Source: Bacillota bacterium (lineage in GTDB: Bacteria > Bacillota > Clostridia > Christensenellales > UBA3700). From it: DNA of 15,932 nucleotides. Position numbers and translations under genes: made by a program. The notes beneath the pieces are model-generated. The model was not told the DNA's origin and ran no database searches. It saw nothing but the letters and a program-made list of their open reading frames with translations. Shown here one piece after another: positions 1 to 5,841 of this stretch. The stretch's first letter is position 1; every line of letters starts with the position of its first letter. The DNA is taken from the NCBI GenBank assembly GCA_023396095.1, contig JAEWXG010000017.1, positions 1 to 15,932 of the forward strand, in the 5' to 3' direction.

Positions 1-1
1 A

Positions 2-103
2 TCTAAATGTGCTAAAAGAAGAAGTGTTAAAAAGCCTAACACTTGGGTTGACTGTGCTAGGCTTAAATATATTGATGAACTTGCCAAATCTCTTGGTGTA
101 TAG
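2..103 (+). CDS. 3' end of an unrecognised small protein gene (partial)
   Basis: An open frame enters from the left edge and ends with TAG at 101-103, giving 33 residues. The piece is basic at its start (KCAKRRSVKK) and then has a compact WVDCARLKYIDELAK segment that looks like a folded helix. I do not recognise the family. It lies directly before the methyltransferase remnant and has the same higher GC as the other mobile-element remnants, so it is probably part of that element. The 5' part is outside the window, so I cannot tell whether the gene is intact. Confidence 0.4.
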   Translation, partial: SKCAKRRSVKKPNTWVDCARLKYIDELAKSLGV

Positions 104-111
104 TTGTTATT

Positions 112-418
112 TTTGGGAAAGATTTACTTAATTCAGATATGGAATACGTTACGCATTATGTGAACTATTCGACAGACATACTGAAATTTTCAAGAGATAG
201 AAACACTGTACATCCTATGCAAAAGCCTTTTTGCACTTCTCGAATGCCTGATTAAAACCTATACGAAAGAGGGTGAGTTTGTAATGGATAACTATATTGG
301 TTCTGGAGATGTTGGTGTTGCTTGTGCAAATATAGGAAGGCAGTTTATCGGTATCGAAGTGGACGATTATTACTTTCAGACGGCAAAAGAGAGAATAGAA
401 AAAGGCTACGACGTGTAG
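112..418 (+). pseudogene. DNA methyltransferase C-terminal remnant, truncated and frameshifted
   Basis: The 3' end of an amino-methyltransferase (N6-adenine/N4-cytosine type) in which the catalytic half precedes motif I. The first frame gives a stretch ending HPMQKP, the conserved 'HPTQKP' region. After a one-base slip in the T5 run at 228-232 (four Ts would restore the frame), the second frame gives LLECLIKTYT, then the SAM-binding motif I region MDNYIGSGDVGVACA and the following strand FIGIEVDDYYFQTAKERIE. It ends at TAG 416-418. No catalytic [D/S]PP[Y/F] motif is present, because the N-terminal half is missing: the same frame upstream hits a stop at 76-78. Such enzymes methylate DNA in restriction systems or on phages and conjugative elements. 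This remnant cannot be active. Its last bases double as the terminator of the convergent ATPase gene, whose stop codon is 14 bp away. Confidence 0.85.
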
Positions 419-425
419 ACGTAGC
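399..425 (-). terminator. Intrinsic terminator of the minus-strand ATPase gene
   Basis: Read on the minus strand just past the ATPase stop codon, a 6-bp GC-rich stem GCTACG (425-420) pairs with CGTAGC (410-405) around a 9-nt loop. C404 and five Ts (403-399) follow. The hairpin lies over the stop codon and last codons of the opposing methyltransferase remnant. The stem is short, so efficiency is uncertain. Confidence 0.5.
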
Positions 426-432
426 TAAGAAA

Positions 433-1632
433 TTATTCAGTAAGCAAAAATTTGATAATATTGTAATGCTTGATACCGTTACGCGAAAAGTCGGGGAGAT
501 CGCCCGATATGACGTATTTCGGATAGTTGTCTTTGATTCTTTCAAGGTTCCCGAACTCGCGTTCGACTGTTTCGGCAGAAGCGAGGAGATAACAGACTTG
601 AACGTAAAGAATATCCGAACCTTTGTATGCAATGAAGTCGATTTCGTAATTGTCGGTTTTACCGACTTTTACATCGTAACCACGGTACAAAAGTTCAAGA
701 TATACGATATTTTCGTACAGCTTATTGTAGTCGATTTCGCCGCTTGCTTTTACGCAGTTTCTGAGTCCCAAATCGACGGTGTAATACTTTTCGTTCGTGG
801 TAAGAAGCTTCTTCCCCTTAATATCGTAACGCTGTGCGCTATACACGACCATCGCTTTTTTGATGTAGCCGATATAGGCGATTACAGTTTCTACCGTTGT
901 GTTGATGCCTTCTTGCTTTAATGCGGTAACAATGGAACGTGCGGAAAACGGATTGGCAATATTGTCCATCAAAAAGGTGAGAATCATATTCAAAAGATTC
1001 GTATCTTTAATGTTGTTCCTTTGAATAATGTCTTTGACAACAATGGCATCGTAAGTGTCCGAAAGGTATGCTTCAAGCGAAATTTCTTCGAGTGAAAAAC
1101 GCATCGGCAAACCGCCGTATTTGAGATAGTCTTGAAACAACACTTCGTTGGACTTGAATTTGCCGTTTTGTTCAAGCATTTGCTTGGATTCCGAGAGTGT
1201 AAAGGGATAAACGTGGATTTGAATATAACGTCCCGCAATCAGCGTTGCAAGTTCACTCGAAAGGAGTTTTGAATTTGAGCCGGTGATATAAATGTCGCAA
1301 TCAAGATCAACGAGAAGAGAAGATACAACTTCTTCCCATTCAGAAACGACCTGTATTTCATCAAGGAAAATATACGCTTTTGCGTTCAACTTTTTACAAG
1401 CGGAAATGAGATATTCGTACAATACGTCGCCGTCTTTGAACTCCTTGTTTTTTTTGGATTCAAGACTGATATTGATGATTTGCGATTTAGATCTTCCGTT
1501 TTTCAAAAGATAGTCCTGAATTTGTGAAAGCAAAACAGTTTTCCCGGAACGGCGAACACCTGTTAATACTTTAATCAGATTCTTATCTATCAGCGGAATG
1601 ATTTGGCTGATATATGCTTCTCGAATAATCAT
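433..1632 (-). CDS. AAA_14 / DUF4143 family ATPase (intact copy)
   Basis: A 399-residue protein of the AAA_14 plus DUF4143 ATPase family. Visible motifs are Walker A GVRRSGKT (25-32), Walker B YIFLDE (87-92), sensor-1-like ITGSN (116-120) followed by KLLSSELATLIAGRY, then the DUF4143 region from about residue 190. Near the C-terminus is EIDF (330-333) followed by YVQVCY: the D of a PD-(D/E)xK-like fold is present, but the usual ExK is QVC (345-347), so nuclease activity is doubtful. The cellular role of the family is not established. ATG at 1632 has an SD (AAGGTGA, 1637-1643 on the minus strand) and a strong promoter behind it. The gene sits between mobile-element remnants and is oriented against them, so it probably inserted as an independent cargo gene. 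It is a diverged paralogue of the broken copy at 4389-5610. Confidence 0.9.
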   Translation of the reverse strand: MIIREAYISQIIPLIDKNLIKVLTGVRRSGKTVLLSQIQDYLLKNGRSKSQIINISLESKKNKEFKDGDVLYEYLISACKKLNAKAYIFLDEIQVVSEWEEVVSSLLVDLDCDIYITGSNSKLLSSELATLIAGRYIQIHVYPFTLSESKQMLEQNGKFKSNEVLFQDYLKYGGLPMRFSLEEISLEAYLSDTYDAIVVKDIIQRNNIKDTNLLNMILTFLMDNIANPFSARSIVTALKQEGINTTVETVIAYIGYIKKAMVVYSAQRYDIKGKKLLTTNEKYYTVDLGLRNCVKASGEIDYNKLYENIVYLELLYRGYDVKVGKTDNYEIDFIAYKGSDILYVQVCYLLASAETVEREFGNLERIKDNYPKYVISGDLPDFSRNGIKHYNIIKFLLTE

Positions 1633-1663
1633 AAAATCACCTTATTTATTATGATGTGCTTTT

Positions 1664-1692
1664 ATTATAGTAGACAAAAATGCAAAAATCAA
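1664..1692 (-). promoter_or_regulatory. Sigma-70/A-type promoter of the DUF4143 ATPase gene
   Basis: On the minus strand, -35 TTGATT (1692-1687), a 17-bp spacer and a perfect -10 TATAAT (1669-1664). Transcription would start near 1657, about 25 nt before the start codon, leaving room for the SD. It overlaps the GACAAAAAT repeats described separately. Confidence 0.75.
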
Positions 1693-1723
1693 TATTTTTG
1701 TCTGTTTTAGAGCCGACAAAAAT
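1673..1723. repeat. Three GACAAAAAT 9-mers in alternating orientation, 21-bp period, over the ATPase promoter
   Basis: Exact copies of GACAAAAAT lie at 1673-1681 (plus), 1694-1702 (inverted, ATTTTTGTC) and 1715-1723 (plus). Starts are spaced exactly 21 bp apart, about two helical turns. The first copy lies in the -35/-10 spacer and the second begins just upstream of the -35. The geometry fits a protein that binds half-sites on one face of the helix, such as a repressor. The binding protein is unknown. Confidence 0.6.
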
Positions 1724-1761
1724 AAATGAAAAATAAAATTTGTAAGGAGAAAACACGAAAA

Positions 1762-1908
1762 ATGAAGAAAAAGAGTATACGAGATAATCCCGTTATCGTG
1801 ATTCCGAAAGGATAGTCCATAGATGACCTTATGGATTTAGATGACGAAGGATATGAGGACGGAGAACCTGCATGGATAGAGGAGGTGAAAGTTGTCATTG
1901 AGTCATGA
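1762..1908 (+). pseudogene. Small acidic ORF of the mobile-element remnant, internal stop
   Basis: ATG at 1762 is preceded by an SD (AAGGAG, 1744-1749, a little far). The frame reads MKKKSIRDNPVIVIPKG, meets TAG at 1813-1815, and then continues open with an acidic stretch (SIDDLMDLDDEGYEDGEPAW...) to TGA 1906-1908. Without the stop it would encode about 48 residues. Its end overlaps the start of the ArdC remnant by 17 nt, and the ArdC SD lies inside it, as expected for translationally coupled genes. I do not recognise the family. The in-frame stop suggests inactivation in step with its neighbour. Confidence 0.45.
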
Positions 1909-2832
1909 AGAAAAGAACACGGCGTATGAAAAACTTACGCCACAGAGAAAATAACTTGAGGATAAGGTGATGGAAAACCTTGAAAAGGGAAATTTCTTTT
2001 GGGAACAAGGTGGGTAACTAACGGAGTGCCTGAATCTGAAATTACCAGCAAGAAATATCGTGGAATTAACAACCTTTTCCTGTCGCTTATTGCGATGAGC
2101 GAGAACTACGATGAGAATCGTTGGGCGACTTTCAAGCAGATGGAAGAAAAGGGTTGGACTCTCAAAAAAGATGAAGAAGGCAACAGTCTTGCAAAGGGGA
2201 AAGGAGCGAGTATCGAGTATTACGAAATGCGAGACAAAGAAACAAAAAGGCGTTTTGATAGGAGCGTTCTCGACGAGATGACTATGAGCGAACAGTAAGA
2301 ATATTGATAAAAACGTGTATTTGTTACGTAAGTTCTATCGTGTATTCAATTGTTCGCTGATGGACGGCGTACCCGTAAAGGAAAAGCCGCAAATCAGCGA
2401 CAATGACCGTAATGACAGAGCAGAATCAATCTTTGATTATTGGGATAAAAACGAAGTTAGAATCCTTTACGGTGGAAGTCAGACTTTTTATCGACAGGAT
2501 ATGGACGAGGTGCATTTACCTAATCGTGAGGACTTTAAGAGTATGCAAGAATTTTACGCAACGGCATTGAATGAAATCGGGCTAGCACTGGACGCGAAAG
2601 CAGGTTTAAAAGCGATTTAACCGGTGGATTCGGGGGGGGGGGTGAAAAATACGCAATGGAAGAACTACGAGCCGGGATTGCTTCTATCTATATGGAGCAG
2701 GATTTGGGAGTAGAGTCGAGCGAGGGACGTTTGCAAAACATTGCAGCATATTTGCAGTCTTGGAAAGAAGAAATTAAAGAAAACCAAACGTTTTATTTAC
2801 GACAATTAGCGACGTTTCAACTATATATGTAG
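1892..2832 (+). pseudogene. ArdC-type antirestriction / zincin-like protein, multiply broken
   Basis: A remnant of an ArdC-family protein (N-terminal ssDNA-binding domain plus C-terminal zincin-like metallopeptidase domain), carried by conjugative elements to protect incoming DNA. TTG at 1892 has a good SD (GGAGG, 1881-1885). The pieces in order are: KLTPQRK then stop TAA 1952-1954; EKGNFFWEQG then a frame change near 2012; KKYRGINNLFLSL to MTMSEQ, stop at 2296; then KNIDKNVYLLRKFYRVFNC with FYATALNEIGLALD; then a frame change in the A-run at about 2607; then DLTGGFGGGGEKYAMEELRA to the natural stop at 2830-2832. The zinc motif HExxH reads NEIGL, so both histidines are gone. One nonsense codon, three frameshifts and lost catalytic residues make this a clear pseudogene. 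Rejoined, it would be about 310 residues. Confidence 0.85.
2632..2642 (+). repeat. G11 homopolymer in the ArdC remnant
   Basis: Eleven consecutive Gs encode the glycine run of the GGFGGGGEKYAMEE segment. Such a tract is conspicuous in an AT-rich background and prone to length change. It is in frame with the distal ArdC fragment, so it is not itself the site of the nearby frame change. Confidence 0.8.
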
Positions 2833-2847
2833 GAATAATTGAGGTTC

Positions 2848-2876
2848 TTGACGTGTTGTTAAAAAAATGTTATTAA
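2848..2876 (+). promoter_or_regulatory. Possible promoter of the DUF1919 gene
   Basis: TTGACG (2848-2853), a 17-bp spacer, then TATTAA (2871-2876), which matches the -10 consensus at four of six positions. It would give a leader of about 100 nt before the ATG at 2984. The -10 falls within a 14-bp tandem repeat, so the match may be chance. Confidence 0.35.
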
Positions 2877-2886
2877 AAAAATGTTA
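2859..2886 (+). repeat. 14-bp perfect tandem repeat TTAAAAAAATGTTA x2
   Basis: Two adjacent identical copies, 2859-2872 and 2873-2886. They lie in the AT-rich stretch that follows the ArdC remnant, at the point where base composition drops, and are probably a local slippage duplication. Confidence 0.8.
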
Positions 2887-2983
2887 CTATTTTGGAGAAA
2901 ATGAAAAGTTTAATATAAGAAAAAATTTTGTAGAGAACCAATTTGACAAATATTTATATAAAACGATAGAAGGAATATCAAAT

Positions 2984-3627
2984 ATGAAACTGAAATTATT
3001 TATTGATAGAGTTATGAATAAAATTGATTGGAAAATAAGAATTCCACTTAATGCTAATAGATATAAAAAAAACTGAAGCGCACTGATTTTACTATCATTT
3101 CAAATAATTGTTGGGGCGGTCGTTGTTATGATTATTTTAATATGCCGAAACTTACACCAACAGTTGGTGCTTATTTTTATGCGGAAGAATATGTTAAATT
3201 TTGTAAAAATCTAAAGTATTATTTAGAATGTCCGCTAGAAGTGAAAACTGCCGAGGAATCAAAATATTATGAAAGATTGAAAGAAAAAGGCGAGGAAAAT
3301 GCTTTGATTGGAAAACTTGACGATGTTGAAATTGTTTTTTTGCATTATAAAGATGAAAAAACTATAGTAGAAAAATGGAATAGGCGTCTAGAAAGGATAA
3401 ATTGGGAAAGAATAATTTTGAAATTTTCATATCAAAATAACTGTACTGAAGATCTACTGAAAGAATTTTTGGCAATTCCTGAATACAAGAAATTTTGTTT
3501 GGTAGGAAAGAAAATAACAGATGATGAAAATGAAATATTATATAAACGTAGTAATGGATATGAAACAATAAATGAGACATATAATTTTGATAAATATCTC
3601 AATATAATCAAAATTATAAATGCTTGA
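2984..3627 (+). pseudogene. DUF1919 family protein, broken by one frameshift
   Basis: ATG 2984 is preferred because AGAAGGA (2968-2974) lies 9 nt upstream; an in-frame ATG at 2867 has no SD. The first frame gives MKLKLFIDRVMNKIDWKIRI...NRYKKN and stops at 3074-3076. The next frame, from 3073, reads LKRTDFTIISNNCWGGRCYDYF, then TPTVGAYFYAEEYVKFC, IGKLDDVEIVFLHYKDE and EKWNRRLERINWERIILKF, which is the DUF1919 signature order. One extra A in the A8 run (3065-3072) would join both frames into about 215 residues, the usual family length. DUF1919 proteins often lie in exopolysaccharide or glycan loci, but their activity is not known. No glycan genes are nearby, so this looks like an isolated acquired gene. 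The shift could be real decay, a slippage switch or a sequencing error. Confidence 0.8.
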
Positions 3628-3845
3628 TTGTAGAAGAAAAATATTAGTTTTATGTCATAATAACAACAAAAAAGTTGTAAAACACTCTGTGCTTGTTATC
3701 ATCGAAACAATAGAACGATAGACAACAAATACTTTAGATATAGATGATTTTAATTCTAATTCGTATGAGTGAGGCTTAAAAGGATTATAATTGTGAAACG
3801 ATTTGATATAGTTATTTCATACTATATTGCCATACTGAAAGAAAC

Positions 3846-3876
3846 AGATTGACATATTGTATCAGTCTATTTTTTT
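3846..3876 (+). terminator. Weak terminator-like hairpin
   Basis: AGATTGACA (3846-3854) can pair with TATCAGTCT (3860-3868) through one G-U pair and one mismatch, around a 5-nt loop. T-rich sequence follows (3870-3876, seven Ts). It is over 200 bp past the DUF1919 stop and the stem is AT-rich, so this is tentative. Confidence 0.3.
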
Positions 3877-4077
3877 ATGGGACACCCGCAGTTATACATC
3901 TTTTTAATTTCTAGAGGTCTAGGAAACAATTTTTACAGGTTATTTCTTAGATCTTTTTATATATTTAGTAGGTAAACACAATTGAATTTAAGGAAAGCTG
4001 CAAAAGAAATACTTGAAGATATAATTAAGGATTAATAGGTTTTGAGTTTATTGGGATAAGATAAGTTTACTAATGGC

Positions 4078-4115
4078 ATTCCGAAAAAATTCGCATTTGC
4101 GAAAAAATTCGGAAT
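4078..4115. repeat. 38-bp nested inverted repeat
   Basis: The left arm (4078-4095) and right arm (4098-4115) flank a TT centre. Each side has ATTCCGAA outside and TTCGCA/TGCGAA inside, and the two paired blocks are separated by four As on both strands, so the centre four positions of each arm do not pair (A opposite A). The inner 14-mer TTCGCATTTGCGAA has the same architecture as the reverse complement of the TTCCCAAATGGGAA palindromes further down. It could be an operator, a recombination site or a structured RNA. Confidence 0.65.
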
Positions 4116-4241
4116 TAATATATGTGTAATAAGAATAATAACAAGAAGGACTAGTCTATCAATCTTAAGTGTTAAATTGTTTATATAAATAGGAAAATTT
4201 ATTATTTACATAAAGATGACGGCATAAAAATAAGCTAGAAT

Positions 4242-4256
4242 ATTCCCAAATGGGAA
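4242..4256. promoter_or_regulatory. Palindrome TTCCCAAATGGGAA, copy 1 (putative operator)
   Basis: TTCCCA-AA-TGGGAA at 4243-4256, preceded by A. It is identical over 15 bases to copy 2, which starts 39 bp downstream. It lies about 60 bp upstream of the likely -35 of the second DUF4143 ATPase gene. Confidence 0.55.
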
Positions 4257-4280
4257 AATATTTATTAAAATTACTTAAAA

Positions 4281-4296
4281 ATTCCCAAATGGGAAT
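4281..4296. promoter_or_regulatory. Palindrome ATTCCCAAATGGGAAT, copy 2 (putative operator)
   Basis: A 16-bp dyad with 7-bp perfect arms around AA. It sits 7 bp upstream of the likely -35 (4304-4309), a usual place for an activator or repressor site. Exact duplication of a palindrome in an otherwise featureless AT-rich region argues for function. Confidence 0.6.
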
Positions 4297-4303
4297 AAAA
4301 ATA

Positions 4304-4332
4304 TCGATAATGGCAATAATAATTGTTATAAT
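4304..4332 (+). promoter_or_regulatory. Promoter of the second DUF4143 ATPase gene
   Basis: Perfect -10 TATAAT (4327-4332). A 17-bp spacer leads back to TCGATA (4304-4309), four of six matches to the -35 consensus. The start of transcription would be near 4339, with SD AAGAGG (4378-4383) five bases before the ATG at 4389. The weak -35 fits a gene under activation from the adjacent palindromes. Confidence 0.55.
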
Positions 4333-4388
4333 TTATATGAATTTGCAGACAAAAAACGCATATGAATAATAACTGTTAAGAGGAAAAT

Positions 4389-5610
4389 ATGATAGAGCGC
4401 AAAGAATATTTAGATAAGTTAATATCGTGGAAGGACGAGCAGGTAATAAAAGTTGTCACTGGAATACGTCGTTGTGGCAAATCTATGCTTTTGGAGTTGT
4501 ATAAGGAATATCTTATAAAAAGTGGTGTGAGTGAACAGCAAATAGTATCTGTTAATTTTGAAGAGTTAGAAAATGAATGGTTGCTCAATTATGCCACTTT
4601 GTATGAATATCTTGTTGAAAGACTTCAAAAAGGTCAAAAGACATATATTTTTCTAGATGAAATACAAAAGGTTAATGGTTTTGAAAAAGTTGTGGATAGT
4701 CTTTATGTAAAAAAAGATGTGGATATATATAACAGGATCCAATTCATATCTTCTTTCAAGTGAACTTGCAACTTTACTATCCGGCAGGTACATTGAAATA
4801 AAGATGCTACCGTTTTCGTTTAAGGAATATATTCAGACAAGAGGAGAAAGCGATTTAGAAGCACTGTTTGCAGAATATATGGAGAATGGGTCGTTCCCAT
4901 ATGTGACTACAATTGCTGAATCAAAAGATAAAGTAAGAACGTATATAGAAGGGGTTTACAATACTGTCATAGTAAAAGACATCGAAGAACGCCAAAATAG
5001 AAAAGAAAAAAATAACGGCAGAAGAAAAGTTAACGATATTGCATTGCTTAGACATATTGCTAAATATTTAGCAAGCGTGATAGGAAGTTCGGTATCTGTA
5101 AAAAGCATTACTGATTATATAGTGTCGTCTGGGCGCAAGGTATCACAAAACACGGTTAGCGATTACATTGAATCTTTAACTGAAGCGTTTATTTTTTACC
5201 CAATTGCAAGATATGATATAAGTGGCAAGCAACTACTTAAACAAAATGGTAAATTTTATATTGTTGACTTAGGACTTAGAAGATATTTATTGCAAAAAAG
5301 AAGTTACAATCTGGGTTACTTAATAGAAAATATTGTGTATTTAGAGTTATTAAGGAGAGGTTACATAGTTAGCGTGGGCAAAGTAAGCAATTTGGAAGTG
5401 GATTTTGTTGCCCAAAAAGGTGATACGATTCAATACATTCAAGTGTCCGCATCACTTATTGATCAAATCACTTTTGATAGAGAAATATCTTCGTTGATTG
5501 AGATAAAAGACAACTATCCAAAAATAATTTTGACCTTAGACAAGTTTACGACTGGCAATTATGATGGAATAGAAGTCATCAATGTGATAGATTGGTTGCT
5601 TGATAAATAA
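4389..5610 (+). pseudogene. AAA_14 / DUF4143 family ATPase, frameshifted copy
   Basis: Two overlapping frames make up one ATPase of about 407 residues. The first (ATG 4389) has Walker A GIRRCGKS (25-32) and Walker B YIFLDE (86-91) and runs in register to residue 114 (DVDIY). The second continues with ITGSNSYLLSSELATLLSGRY, the DUF4143 region and ENIVYLELLRRGY, ending at TAA 5608-5610. The break lies in (TA)4 at 4724-4731: one more TA unit restores DVDIYITGSN exactly as in the intact copy. The C-terminal nuclease-like site reads EVDF...YIQVS, so ExK is replaced by QVS. Aside from the slip there are no other stops, so the damage is recent, switchable or a sequencing error. Promoter, SD and operator-like palindromes are all present upstream. 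As written, the product would end soon after Walker B and lack sensor 1. Confidence 0.85.
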
Positions 5611-5841
5611 GTTAAAAAAATGAAATGGAAAAATAATTATATAAAAAAAGACAACAGTTTAACTTTTTGTAAAATAATACATTGGTGAACTATAAAAAAA
5701 GAAATTATTAAAAGCAAGTTTAAGAATAAACCAAAAACCCTAACTTCACTTTTACCTAACAGTTTTAAATTAAATGTACTTTAATTAACGTCAACAAATA
5801 AAACAAAATTTTTCAAGTGATAAATATGTTAAAATGTAATA
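5611..5841. other. Intergenic region before addB
   Basis: AT-rich, with no supported gene or clear terminator. A TAAAAT -10-like hexamer lies at 5830-5835 and a T-rich stretch (5809-5813) precedes it, but no good -35 is at the right distance. No Shine-Dalgarno sequence precedes the addB ATG. Confidence 0.5.

Larger units (their letters stand above)
3628..4388. other. AT-rich intergenic region with palindromes, no supported gene
   Basis: About 760 bp without a convincing coding region on either strand; only short frames interrupted by stops are present. It contains a weak terminator-like hairpin (3846-3876), a 38-bp nested dyad (4078-4115), two TTCCCAAATGGGAA palindromes and the promoter and SD of the downstream ATPase gene. 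It may include unrecognisable gene remains. Confidence 0.6.

Noticed and set aside
322..921. 199-residue plus-strand frame
   Set aside because: It lies antisense to the DUF4143 ATPase and out of frame with the methyltransferase remnant; no SD and no recognisable domain.
3781..3852. Short frame starting GTG at about 3793 (MKRFDIVISYY...)
   Set aside because: Only 19 residues, ends in the hairpin, no family recognised; chance frame.
5764..5787. AT-only inverted repeat before addB
   Set aside because: Imperfect, made only of A/T around a small centre and not followed by a T-run; expected by chance in such AT-rich DNA.
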